Source: UMGS1908 sp964432825 (GTDB taxonomy: Bacteria; Bacillota; Clostridia; Christensenellales; UBA1242). Taken from it: 26,515 nt of DNA. The notes beneath the pieces are model-generated. The model was not told where the DNA came from and did not search any database. It saw only the letters and a list, made by a program, of their open reading frames with translations. Positions 1 through 7,814 of the stretch are shown one piece after another; position 1 is the stretch's first letter, and every line of letters starts with the position of its first letter. The stretch is from contig CAYSOX010000014.1 of assembly GCA_964432825.1 (NCBI GenBank), positions 1-26,515 of the forward strand, given 5' to 3'. A program made the position numbers and the translations under genes.

Positions 1-18
1 TAACATTCCAAAATGCAT

Positions 19-39
19 ATACTTTAGTATACAAAGTAT
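19..39. repeat. Short inverted repeat just upstream of the hrcA ribosome-binding site
   Basis: ATACTTT at 19-25 is matched by its reverse complement AAAGTAT at 33-39, with a 7-base spacer. It ends two bases before the AGGAGG ribosome-binding site at 41-46. It is not the CIRCE consensus (TTAGCACTC-N9-GAGTGCTAA), which I did not find anywhere in the window. It could be an operator, an RNA hairpin that limits HrcA translation, or chance in AT-rich sequence. The operon promoter lies upstream of the window. Confidence 0.3.
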
Positions 40-55
40 TAGGAGGCGGTAAAAG

Positions 56-1171
56 TTGTTAAGCGATAGGAAAAAGAAAATTTTACAGGCAGTTATTAAT
101 GAAAATATCAAAAGTGCCGAGCCTATTTCTAGCAAAGATTTACAAGAAAAATATTTTAACACGGTATCCAGTGCAACAATTAGAAACGAGTTGAATGGAT
201 TGGAGGAAATGGGGTATTTGTCACACCCGCACACTTCAAGCGGTAGAGTTCCAACAACTACAGGTTTTAGAAAATATATAGACGAACTTATGCCGATAGA
301 GAAATTATCCAAAAATGAAATTGCTGAATTAAAGTCTAACTTTGATACAAAAATTAATGGAATTGAAGAACTTGCTGTGATTTCAGCCGGAGCAATTTCA
401 AAAGCCACAAATTATGCATCGGTTGTGTATTTAGGGTTATCGCAAGATGCGATAATTGAAAATATAAAACTAGTTAAAGTGGTTGATGATATGTGTCTTG
501 CGATAATTGTTACCGATATGGGGGTTATTAAAGATATCACTATAAGTTTGCCTGAAGAAGCGAGCGAAGAGGATGTTTCAACGGCGGGTAAAATAATTAG
601 CGAGGCGGTGAATGGCAAAACCATTGGTGAACTTTCACAAATTGATATGACGGAACTAATTTTGGACAATTTTGATAACTATAGAATGTTTTTTGAAGAA
701 CTTATAGGTGCAATTATTGCAAAAAGTGAAGAAAAAATTGTCAAGTTTGATGGTACTAGCAATTTATTAGACCAACCCGAATATAAAACAATTGAAAAAG
801 CGAAGAAGGCAATCAGCATTTTTGAGAACCGAAAAGTTTTGACACCGCTTTTGGAAACGGGAAATGATTTAGAGGTAAATATAAGCGTGGGTGCAGACGA
901 GGACAATGATTGTTCGGTTGTGAGTGCCACATATAAAATTAACGGAAAAGAAATTGGGCGTGCAGGTGTTGTTGGTCCCGTTCGAATGGATTATGCAAAG
1001 GCCGTTAGTGTATTAAAAGAAATAAATAATACAATTGCTGAAAATGTAAATCTTGGTCACGGTGTGGGCAAAACGACAAATCGTGACCAACACAAGGGAA
1101 TTCATAAAAGAATTGAATTTTCTAACAAAAATAAATCTAGAAAAAGGGGAGACGTACTAAAAAATGGCTGA
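56..1171 (+). CDS. hrcA: Heat-inducible transcription repressor HrcA
   Basis: HrcA is the dimeric repressor of class I heat-shock operons; it binds CIRCE operators and needs GroEL for activity. The N-terminus (MLSDRKKKILQAV) and the winged-helix block with SSATIRNELNGLEEMGYL and HPHTSSGRVPT at about residues 38-66 are family signatures. The GAF-like core runs to GPVRMDY near residue 316. The start is TTG at 56, chosen because AGGAGG lies 9 bases upstream and the protein then begins exactly as HrcA does. At 371 residues it is about 25 longer than usual; the extra is a basic C-terminal tail rich in K, R and N. It overlaps grpE by 8 bases, so the two are translationally coupled. Identification is firm; the operator it recognises is not visible here. 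Confidence 0.95.
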   Translation: MLSDRKKKILQAVINENIKSAEPISSKDLQEKYFNTVSSATIRNELNGLEEMGYLSHPHTSSGRVPTTTGFRKYIDELMPIEKLSKNEIAELKSNFDTKINGIEELAVISAGAISKATNYASVVYLGLSQDAIIENIKLVKVVDDMCLAIIVTDMGVIKDITISLPEEASEEDVSTAGKIISEAVNGKTIGELSQIDMTELILDNFDNYRMFFEELIGAIIAKSEEKIVKFDGTSNLLDQPEYKTIEKAKKAISIFENRKVLTPLLETGNDLEVNISVGADEDNDCSVVSATYKINGKEIGRAGVVGPVRMDYAKAVSVLKEINNTIAENVNLGHGVGKTTNRDQHKGIHKRIEFSNKNKSRKRGDVLKNG

Positions 1172-1763
1172 AGAAGAAAAGAAAAACGCTAATTTTGATA
1201 AAGACAATAAGATGGCAAAAGGGAAAAAGTGTCAAGATAAGTCTTTAAATCAAGAAGGCAAGCCTACCGAAGTTTTAGATATTACAACAATGTCTGAGTA
1301 TATAAAACTTCAAGAAGAGTTAAAACTCGCCAAAGATGCAGTTAAAGAGAGTATGGAAATGGTTAAATCTTTCAAACAAGATGTCGACCGCATCAAAGAG
1401 CGAAGCGAACGAATGACCGAAGAGTTGACCGAAAAGATTACTATCAATCTTGCATCGAAAATTATTCCAGTATTAGATAATTTTGAAAAGTCTTTAGAGC
1501 ATATATCTAACGAGGGAGACAAAAAGGGTGTCGAAATGATTTTCAAAGGACTAAAGAATGTTCTACAAGAAATGAAAGTACACACGCTTGAGTTAAACTC
1601 GGGAGTATTTGACCCCGAAAAGATGGAAGCAGTCACGGTAGTACCGACCGAAGACGATGAAAAAGTTGGAATGGTACATAGCGTTATCAGAACAGGTTAT
1701 TACTACGAGCCTACTGATAAAGTTATTAGATTTACACAAGTCGTAGTTTATAATAAACAATAA
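1164..1763 (+). CDS. grpE: Nucleotide exchange factor GrpE
   Basis: GrpE releases ADP from DnaK and so drives the chaperone cycle in the cytoplasm. The protein has about 45 charged, low-complexity N-terminal residues, a long coiled-coil helix (about 45-110), then the beta domain that ends in the family pattern GYYYEPTDKVIRFTQVVVYN. Length of 199 residues is normal. The ATG at 1164 lies inside the end of hrcA (8-base overlap) with AGGGGAG-type pairing sequence a few bases upstream. It sits between hrcA and dnaK, as in other Bacillota. Confidence 0.95.
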   Translation: MAEEEKKNANFDKDNKMAKGKKCQDKSLNQEGKPTEVLDITTMSEYIKLQEELKLAKDAVKESMEMVKSFKQDVDRIKERSERMTEELTEKITINLASKIIPVLDNFEKSLEHISNEGDKKGVEMIFKGLKNVLQEMKVHTLELNSGVFDPEKMEAVTVVPTEDDEKVGMVHSVIRTGYYYEPTDKVIRFTQVVVYNKQ

Positions 1764-1785
1764 AAATTAATAGGAGAATAAAATT

Positions 1786-3579
1786 ATGGGAAAAATTATT
1801 GGTATCGATTTAGGTACAACCAACTCGTGTGTTGCCGTAATGGAAGGTGGTGAGCCAACCGTTATTCCTAACGCTGAAGGAAATAGAACAACTCCTAGCG
1901 TTGTGGGTTTTGCAAAAGATGGTGAAAGATTGGTTGGTCAAGTTGCTAAGCGTCAAGCCGTTGCAAATGCTGACAATACTATTCAATCTATCAAAAGAGA
2001 TATGGGTAGCGACAAAAAGGTAAAGGCTGGAGGAAAAGAATATAGTCCTCAAGAAATTTCTGCAATGATACTTTCAAAATTAAAGGGTGATGCAGAAAAA
2101 TACTTAGGTCAAAAAGTTACTCAAGCGGTTATTACCGTTCCTGCATACTTTACCGATGCACAACGACAAGCAACAAAGGATGCAGGTAAAATTGCTGGAC
2201 TAGATGTTTTAAGAATTATCAACGAGCCAACTGCTGCTGCATTAAGTTACGGTCTTGATAAACTTGATGGTGCTAGCCAAAAAGTTTTGGTTTATGACCT
2301 TGGTGGTGGCACATTTGATATTTCTGTACTTGAAATTTCAGACGGCGTGTTCCAAGTTCTTGCAACTGCCGGTAACAACAGACTTGGTGGTGATGACTTT
2401 GATGAAAGAATTATGAATTATTTGATTCAAGAGTTTAAAAAGAGTGATGGAATTGATTTGTCTGGTGACAAAATGGCTATGCAAAGACTTAAGGAAGCCT
2501 CTGAAAAGACAAAAATTGAACTTTCTGGATGTATGAAGAGTACTGTTAGCCTTCCATTTATTACCGCAGATGCAAATGGTCCAAAGCACTTAGAAGTTGA
2601 AATCACAAGAGCAAAGTTTGAAAGTTTAATTGAAGATTTGGTTGCTCAAACCATTGATTTAACTAAGAAAGCGATGGCAGATGCAAAACTAGAAAAGGGC
2701 GATGTTGCAAAAATTATTATGGTCGGTGGTTCTACTCGTGTTCCTATGGTTATTGACAAGGTTCGTGAATATTTAGGTAAGGAACCATTTACCGGAATCA
2801 ACCCTGATGAATGTGTTGCAATTGGTGCTGCTATTCAAGGCGGTGTTTTGGGTGGCGATGTAAAAGATGTATTGCTACTAGATGTAACACCACTTAGTTT
2901 GGGAATTGAAACAATGGGTGGAGTATTTACAAAACTTATTGAAAGAAATACAACAATCCCTGCAAAGAAGTCTCAAATTTTCTCAACCGCTACAGACAAT
3001 CAACCGGGTGTTGATATCCATGTATTACAAGGTGAAAGAGAACTTGCAAGTTACAATAAAACACTTGGAAGATTTGAATTGACAGGCATTCCTCCAGCAC
3101 CTCGTGGAGTTCCTCAAATTGAAGTTACTTTTGATATTGATGCAAACGGCATAGTTCATGTTAGTGCAAAGGATTTGGGAACAGGCAAGTCTCAAGATAT
3201 TACAATTACTGCTTCAAGCAATTTAAGTGATGATGAGATAGATAAGGCTGTTAAAGAGGCTGAAAAGTATGCTGAGGAAGATAAAAAGCGTAAAGAAGTT
3301 GTAGACACTAAGAATAATCTTGACCAAATGATTGCTGGAATTGAGAAGGTTATTAAAGATAGTGGCGACAAACTTACCGAAGAAGACAAGACAAAATTAA
3401 ATGGAGAAATGGAATCGGCTCGTGAAGTGTACAAAAATAGTGATGATGTTGAAAAATTAAAAGAAGCATTAGAAAACTTGACTAAAGTTTCAAACGATAT
3501 CTTCACAAAATTGTATCAGAATACAAACCCAAATCCAAACGGTAATGGGGATAATGGCGGTTCTACCGAAAATAAATAA
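1786..3579 (+). CDS. dnaK: Molecular chaperone DnaK (Hsp70)
   Basis: DnaK is the ATP-dependent Hsp70 chaperone. The N-terminal ATPase domain shows IGIDLGTTNSCVAV at the start, LVYDLGGGTFDISVL near residue 168 and IIMVGGSTRVPMV near residue 305. The linker and substrate-binding domain begin at DVLLLDVTPLSLGIET, followed by a helical lid. The tail is low complexity, rich in N, G and P (NPNPNGNGDNGG). The 597-residue length fits Gram-positive DnaK, which lacks the insertion found in proteobacterial ATPase domains. AGGAG lies 8 to 12 bases before the ATG; the gap after grpE is 22 bases. A hairpin follows the stop codon and separates it from dnaJ. Confidence 0.97.
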   Translation: MGKIIGIDLGTTNSCVAVMEGGEPTVIPNAEGNRTTPSVVGFAKDGERLVGQVAKRQAVANADNTIQSIKRDMGSDKKVKAGGKEYSPQEISAMILSKLKGDAEKYLGQKVTQAVITVPAYFTDAQRQATKDAGKIAGLDVLRIINEPTAAALSYGLDKLDGASQKVLVYDLGGGTFDISVLEISDGVFQVLATAGNNRLGGDDFDERIMNYLIQEFKKSDGIDLSGDKMAMQRLKEASEKTKIELSGCMKSTVSLPFITADANGPKHLEVEITRAKFESLIEDLVAQTIDLTKKAMADAKLEKGDVAKIIMVGGSTRVPMVIDKVREYLGKEPFTGINPDECVAIGAAIQGGVLGGDVKDVLLLDVTPLSLGIETMGGVFTKLIERNTTIPAKKSQIFSTATDNQPGVDIHVLQGERELASYNKTLGRFELTGIPPAPRGVPQIEVTFDIDANGIVHVSAKDLGTGKSQDITITASSNLSDDEIDKAVKEAEKYAEEDKKRKEVVDTKNNLDQMIAGIEKVIKDSGDKLTEEDKTKLNGEMESAREVYKNSDDVEKLKEALENLTKVSNDIFTKLYQNTNPNPNGNGDNGGSTENK

Positions 3580-3591
3580 ATTTGAACTATT

Positions 3592-3625
3592 TTTTGGGGT
3601 AATCGAAGGGTCGAATACCCCAAAA
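3592..3625 (+). terminator. Intercistronic hairpin between dnaK and dnaJ (possible attenuator or mRNA stabiliser)
   Basis: TTTTGGGGTA at 3592-3601 pairs perfectly with TACCCCAAAA at 3616-3625. The loop itself contains TCGA at both ends and may pair further. Only a weak T-tract follows (TCTTTA), so full termination is doubtful. More likely it is partial termination or protection of the dnaK message 3' end, giving more DnaK than DnaJ. Confidence 0.65.
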
Positions 3626-3646
3626 TCTTTATAAAGGAAACAAAAA

Positions 3647-4789
3647 GTGGCAAATAGTAAAAATTATTATGAAATACTAGGCATTTCAAAAAATGCAACC
3701 GACGATGAAATTAAGTCGGCATATCGAAAACTTGCCAAAAAGTATCATCCAGATTTAAACCCAGGAGATAGTAGTTGTGCTGAAAAATTAAAAGAGGTCA
3801 ATGAAGCCTACTCCGTGCTATCTGATAAGCAAAAGCGTTCTAATTATGACCAATTTGGTTCGGCAGAAGGTTTTGCGGGTGCATCAGGTGGCGGATTTGG
3901 TGGCTTTGGAGATTTTTCAGGCTTTGGCGGTTTTGATGATATCATAAACAATATGTTTGGCGGAATGTTTGGCGGTGGCGGAAGAAGTGGAAGAACTAGT
4001 GGACCTATGCCCGAGCAAGGTGCCGATATAGATGTCAGAGTAGACCTTACTTTTACCGAGGCGTGCTTAGGTGTTAAGAAAACCATAAAAGTAAACCGAA
4101 ACGAAAAGTGCGACGCTTGTAATGGAACGGGTGCAAAAAATGGTACAGAATTTGAAAGTTGCGGAACTTGTAGGGGGAGTGGTCGAGTTCGTGTAACTAA
4201 AAATACAATGTTAGGTCAAATGGTGACGGAAACCGTTTGTCCGGATTGTGGTGGTGCAGGAAAACGCATTAAAACGAATTGTTCTAAGTGCAACGGAAAG
4301 GGTGTAAATAAGGTCGGAAAAGAGATAGAGGTTAATATCCCAGCGGGCATAGACGAAGGACAAGTTATTTATCTAAAAGGTCAAGGTGAGGCGGGAAGAA
4401 ATGGCGGGCCTGCAGGCGATATTAGAATTATCCCTAGAGTTCAACAAAGTAAAATTTACACCAGACAAGGTGCCGACTTGTTTGTTGAAATCCCTATACC
4501 TTTTACAATGGCACTTAGCGGAGGAACGGTTGATATTCCATTAATTACGGGCGAAAAATACTCGCTAACAATTCCCGAGTCTGTCCAAAGCGGTACAGTT
4601 ATAACAATCAGAGGTAAAGGTGCAAAGATATTAAATAGAGAAAGTTATGGCTCAATTTACGCAAAAATAATTGTCGAAATGCCAAAATCTCTTTCTAGAG
4701 AACAGAAAAAAATGATTGAAACGTTCAAGCAAGCCTTTGAATCTAAAGATTTCCCTAAATCTAATGATTTTTTGAAAAAAATAAATTAA
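3647..4789 (+). CDS. dnaJ: Chaperone protein DnaJ (Hsp40)
   Basis: DnaJ stimulates DnaK ATP hydrolysis and delivers unfolded substrates. The J domain is residues 1-70 with the HPD triad at 34-36. A glycine/phenylalanine-rich segment follows (about 76-115). Four zinc-finger repeats then appear: CDACNGTG, CGTCRGSG, CPDCGGAG and CSKCNGKG. The C-terminal substrate-binding domains finish the 380-residue protein, so this is a complete type I DnaJ. The start is GTG at 3647, with AAAGGAAA about 8 bases upstream. It is the last gene of the heat-shock operon and is followed at once by a terminator. Confidence 0.97.
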   Translation: MANSKNYYEILGISKNATDDEIKSAYRKLAKKYHPDLNPGDSSCAEKLKEVNEAYSVLSDKQKRSNYDQFGSAEGFAGASGGGFGGFGDFSGFGGFDDIINNMFGGMFGGGGRSGRTSGPMPEQGADIDVRVDLTFTEACLGVKKTIKVNRNEKCDACNGTGAKNGTEFESCGTCRGSGRVRVTKNTMLGQMVTETVCPDCGGAGKRIKTNCSKCNGKGVNKVGKEIEVNIPAGIDEGQVIYLKGQGEAGRNGGPAGDIRIIPRVQQSKIYTRQGADLFVEIPIPFTMALSGGTVDIPLITGEKYSLTIPESVQSGTVITIRGKGAKILNRESYGSIYAKIIVEMPKSLSREQKKMIETFKQAFESKDFPKSNDFLKKIN

Positions 4790-4800
4790 TTAATATTTTT

Positions 4801-4832
4801 AAAAGTCAGCCTTATAATGGTTGACTTTTTTG
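4801..4832 (+). terminator. Rho-independent terminator of the hrcA-grpE-dnaK-dnaJ operon
   Basis: AAAAGTCAGCC at 4801-4811 pairs with GGTTGACTTTT at 4819-4829 (one G-T pair), with a 7-base loop and a run of T at the 3' side. It begins 11 bases after the dnaJ stop codon. Confidence 0.85.
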
Positions 4833-4993
4833 ATTAAAATTTATTTTAAATGGTAAGTTAAAAGTTTCTATAGAAATTATAACCCGCTTAATTGTTCAGC
4901 GAAGACGGATTTTGCCCTCCAAAGTACAAATTTGTTTTTGGGGCTAGCCAATTAGGGTACATAAAATTTGTTTATTTTTCATATTAATTAGTA

Positions 4994-5605
4994 ATGGCAA
5001 ATATTTTAAAACCAAAAGTAGTTAAAGGTTTTGTAGTGTCCAATAAATTGCAATTCATTATAGGATTTATATTTATTTTGCTTGGAATAATAGTTGGAGT
5101 TGTAATTCAAGTACCTAATGAGGATACTACAATTTTTGCATCAAGCACGGTTAGTTTAGAAGATTTGATTGTGGGGGATGCAAGTGCGGGAAGTTTGTTC
5201 TTTTCAAACTTTATAAAACTTATGCTACCTATAATTATCATTTTTATGTTTAGTTTAAACAAATATACCGGATTTTTAAACTACCTTTATTTGCTGTATC
5301 AGGGAATGTTGCTCGGAATTTCAGTCACAAGCGTAATTATTGATAATGGTTTTACCGGTGCATTAAACTCCTTGGTCTTTATTGCTCCCGTCAATTTAAT
5401 AAATTTAACCATTATAACTTATGCATCGGCACTTTTTATAAAAAGACGCGAATACGCAAAGAAGTTCCGAAAAAGTTTTGGACAAAGTTTTGGGTTTTAT
5501 TTGGGTGAAACTATTTGGCTGTTGCTAGGCGTTGTACTTTCGTCGGTTATTTACGGCGTGATTTATCCAATAATTTTGCGTTCAATGATAATTGTAAATT
5601 ATTGA
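4994..5605 (+). CDS. SpoIIM-like integral membrane protein (stage II sporulation protein M family, tentative)
   Basis: This is a 203-residue protein with about five hydrophobic segments, near residues 17-39, 71-90, 95-118, 127-148 and 168-195. The segment order, the extracytoplasmic loop after helix 1, the FFSNF motif before helix 2, and the central QGMLLGISVTSVI...GALNSLVFIAPVNLI stretch resemble SpoIIM. In spore formers SpoIIM belongs to the DMP complex that drives engulfment of the forespore. The match is by pattern only; general SpoIIM-fold proteins also occur in non-spore-formers. No other sporulation gene is in the window. The ATG at 4994 has no clear ribosome-binding site. A small imperfect hairpin (4917-4943) lies in the upstream gap, and no convincing promoter was found. 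Confidence 0.5.
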   Translation: MANILKPKVVKGFVVSNKLQFIIGFIFILLGIIVGVVIQVPNEDTTIFASSTVSLEDLIVGDASAGSLFFSNFIKLMLPIIIIFMFSLNKYTGFLNYLYLLYQGMLLGISVTSVIIDNGFTGALNSLVFIAPVNLINLTIITYASALFIKRREYAKKFRKSFGQSFGFYLGETIWLLLGVVLSSVIYGVIYPIILRSMIIVNY

Positions 5606-5619
5606 TTTAATTTAAAACA

Positions 5620-5835
5620 AATTCCTCTTATGGCAAATTTGTCTTCCGGTCGTGCAAATACAACAATATGGGACTTTGCGGTTGGGGAATTTTCGGTCGT
5701 GCAAATACAATAAGCTATGAGATTTTACGGTGGGGTATAAAATTTTGTAAAACAATTTTGGGGGAAATTTTACGGTAGGTGAAAAAATTTATGAAACTAT
5801 TATGGCGAAAATTTTATGGTTGTGAAATATTTACC
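5620..5835. repeat. Decaying tandem repeat block, unit about 47 bases
   Basis: The 17-base sequence CGGTCGTGCAAATACAA occurs exactly at 5647-5663 and 5694-5710, 47 bases apart. Around it, related phrases recur in looser form: TATGGGACTTTGCGGTTGGGG, TATGAGATTTTACGGTGGGG, GGAAATTTTACGGTAGGTG and GCGAAAATTTTATGGTTGTG. This gives roughly four to five diverged units. No long reading frame crosses the block on either strand. The rest of the gap (5836-5950) holds a small hairpin, CGAAA-ATTG-TTTCG at about 5888-5901, and nothing else I recognise. Confidence 0.7.
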
Positions 5836-5956
5836 TTAAGTTAGAGGGAGTTTTTAAAAATAATTTTTGTGAAATATTGCGGAGAGGCGAAAATTGTTTC
5901 GTCCGTGAGGTAAAGGTTCTGCCGAAGCAAGTTTAATTAAAAGCATTCAAAATTTG

Positions 5957-5985
5957 TTGAAAATTTAACCACAAATTGATATAAT
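5957..5985 (+). promoter_or_regulatory. Sigma-A type promoter for the phosphoesterase gene
   Basis: TTGAAA at 5957-5962 and TATAAT at 5980-5985 are separated by 17 bases. Predicted transcription starts near 5992, about 44 bases before the ATG at 6036. Confidence 0.8.
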
Positions 5986-6035
5986 TAAGTCATTATATAT
6001 AATTAATTCACAAAAATTTACAGAGGTTAGTTAAA

Positions 6036-6533
6036 ATGAAATTACTAGTAGTTAGTGATTCGCACGGAAGGGTGCAAAATATATTATCCGCAATTGAAAA
6101 AGAAACTCCCGATAAAATTATATTTACGGGAGATGGTTTGCGTGACTTTGATAAAATTGAAGCGGGTGGACTTGCAAATTTTTCAAATATTTTTAAAGAT
6201 AATTATGGAATTAATGAAAATTTAATAAAAGTTGCTGGCAATTGTGATTATTTTTATAATGAAGAACCGCTAACTACAATTAAAGATTTTGGTGGAGTAC
6301 GGACTTTTATAACACATGGACATTTATTTAAAGCGAAATTTGGATTGGGTGGAATATGTAAAGAAACTAAATTGGCAAACTGCAGATTGGCGATATTTGG
6401 ACATACACATTCACAACATTTTGAGAATATAGAAGATATTACATTGGTAAATCCCGGAAGTATTGCAAATGGCAAATATGCGGTTATCAAAATAACGGAT
6501 GGCAATATAATTGTAGAACTAAAGTCACTTTAG
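6036..6533 (+). CDS. YfcE/MJ0936-family metallophosphoesterase
   Basis: This is a 165-residue calcineurin-like phosphoesterase of the compact YfcE/MJ0936 type, which hydrolyses phosphodiesters using two metal ions. The metal-ligand motifs are visible in order: SDSHG near residue 7, FTGDG near 31, AGNCD near 68, THGH near 93 and FGHTH near 121, followed by the NPGS motif near 138. The physiological substrate cannot be told from sequence. AGAGG lies about 9 bases before the ATG, and a good promoter lies upstream. The TAG stop falls inside the terminator hairpin. It is convergent with the prenyl synthase gene, ending 7 bases from it. Confidence 0.88.
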   Translation: MKLLVVSDSHGRVQNILSAIEKETPDKIIFTGDGLRDFDKIEAGGLANFSNIFKDNYGINENLIKVAGNCDYFYNEEPLTTIKDFGGVRTFITHGHLFKAKFGLGGICKETKLANCRLAIFGHTHSQHFENIEDITLVNPGSIANGKYAVIKITDGNIIVELKSL

Positions 6534-6545
6534 TGGCTTTTTATT
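6521..6545 (+). terminator. Terminator at the convergent gene junction
   Basis: AAAGTCACT at 6521-6529 pairs with AGTGGCTTT at 6532-6540 (one G-T pair) and is followed by TTATTT. It overlaps the 3' end of the phosphoesterase gene. Because the stem starts with AAA and ends with TTT, it may also stop minus-strand transcription of the prenyl synthase gene. Confidence 0.7.
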
Positions 6546-7581
6546 TGTTTCTTGAAATCAAATAGTTCGCAAATTGAGTTAGGTCTTGTTTTGCGGTTGG
6601 CGAAAAGTTGCTGTTGTTAATTTTTTTGTATGCATTTTCGATATTGTTTTTTAATTCATTCTCAGCGGTTTTTTTAATTTCATACTTATTTAATAATTTA
6701 ACAATTGTTTGCACATTTTCTGGAGTCTGGTTTTCACCCTTGCCATAATTTGCCAAAAATTTTTCTTTATCAATAGAGGTTGATTTATCCATAAAAAGTT
6801 GGGCAAGGATTGTAGATTTTCCTTCGGCAATGTCAGAATTTGTAGACTTTCCAATGGTGGAAGAATCTCCAAAAATTCCTAAAATATCGTCTTTAATTTG
6901 AAAAGCAAGCCCTAAAAATTTGCCAATTTCTTCAATTTCTGAAATAAGTTTTTCATTCGCACCGCCCAAAACTGCACCAAAAGAAAGTGGTCCAATTATT
7001 GAATAAAGAGCGGTTTTATAATAATACATATCAAAAATGTTTTCTTTAGAGAAATCCTTATTTGCTGAAATATCCACATCTTTAAGTTCACCAACCACTG
7101 TTTTTAAATACACTTCACTTTGTGATTTTAAAGCCTTCAATTTAATAGCATCTGAAAAATCTGTATACTGCACCAAAAAACTAGAAAACATAATTCCGTA
7201 ATCACCTAAACATATAGCACGGGCAATTCCTACAGGTTTTTCGCCAAGTTCTACAAACATACTTTTGCGATTTCTTCGTGTTGGTGAATTGTCTATGATG
7301 TCGTCGTGGGCAAGAATACCTGTTTCAAAAATTTCATAACAGATTGACGAAAGTAAGATATCTTTTGTTGGAGGTGTGTCTTGCGGTTGATTTTTGGCAA
7401 GGTTATAACCGAAGTTGACCAAAAAACCACGCATACATTTCCCGCATTTTGCAAAATCCAAAAAATAGTCTAGGTAAGTTTTGAAATTCTTGTCAGAAAC
7501 CTGTTCTAAAAGTTTATGGAAATCTGGGCTATCTATCATATCTATCAATTGTTCTTTATACGAAATTATTTTATCAATCAT
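6541..7581 (-). CDS. Trans-polyprenyl diphosphate synthase (IspA/geranylgeranyl type)
   Basis: The enzyme condenses isopentenyl diphosphate with an allylic diphosphate to build isoprenoid chains. The first aspartate-rich motif DDIIDNSPTRR is at residues 93-103, and the second, QIKDDILGIFGD, is at 228-239, followed by GKSTNSDIAEGKSTI. The basic KT pair at 189-190 is also present. Product chain length cannot be read confidently. The usual GKRxR motif near the N-terminus reads GKCMR (47-51), so one arginine is replaced by cysteine. Length of 346 residues is slightly above the usual 290 to 330. GAGGT lies upstream of the ATG, and a strong promoter is read from the minus strand. It is divergent from the sigma-like gene. 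Confidence 0.88.
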   Translation of the reverse strand: MIDKIISYKEQLIDMIDSPDFHKLLEQVSDKNFKTYLDYFLDFAKCGKCMRGFLVNFGYNLAKNQPQDTPPTKDILLSSICYEIFETGILAHDDIIDNSPTRRNRKSMFVELGEKPVGIARAICLGDYGIMFSSFLVQYTDFSDAIKLKALKSQSEVYLKTVVGELKDVDISANKDFSKENIFDMYYYKTALYSIIGPLSFGAVLGGANEKLISEIEEIGKFLGLAFQIKDDILGIFGDSSTIGKSTNSDIAEGKSTILAQLFMDKSTSIDKEKFLANYGKGENQTPENVQTIVKLLNKYEIKKTAENELKNNIENAYKKINNSNFSPTAKQDLTQFANYLISRNK

Positions 7582-7647
7582 AATTTTACCTCGTTTTACT
7601 AAAATAACTAGCGAAAGTTGTATTTTTTCACGCTTTATCTTTAAAAT

Positions 7648-7676
7648 ATTATATCATAACGAATTTTTAGTTGCAA
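7648..7676 (-). promoter_or_regulatory. Sigma-A type promoter for the polyprenyl synthase gene
   Basis: On the minus strand, TTGCAA (7676-7671) and TATAAT (7653-7648) are 17 bases apart. The message would start near 7641, about 60 bases before the ATG. Confidence 0.8.
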
Positions 7677-7723
7677 CTTTAAAAGTGTGTTTATTTTTTC
7701 ACCAGATACGATTTTCTTTGATG

Positions 7724-7752
7724 TTGACAATCTTTTTTGCGAGTGTTATACT
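7724..7752 (+). promoter_or_regulatory. Sigma-A type promoter for the sigma-70-like gene
   Basis: TTGACA at 7724-7729 and TATACT at 7747-7752 with a 17-base spacer. Predicted start near 7759, about 55 bases before the chosen ATG at 7815. The -35 box lies 48 bases from the -35 box of the divergent prenyl synthase promoter. Confidence 0.85.
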
Positions 7753-7814
7753 TATTTTATAATAACTTATAATTTTGTATGTAATGCATAAAAATGGCAC
7801 GTGGAGTAAAAATT

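Noticed and set aside
1810..3506. Open frames antisense to dnaK (80-104 residues)
   Set aside because: They lie wholly opposite a strongly conserved gene, have no ribosome-binding sites and no recognisable domain.
7481..7762. Plus-strand 93-residue open frame over the start of the prenyl synthase gene
   Set aside because: It crosses both divergent promoters and the conserved N-terminus of the opposite gene; no start signal.
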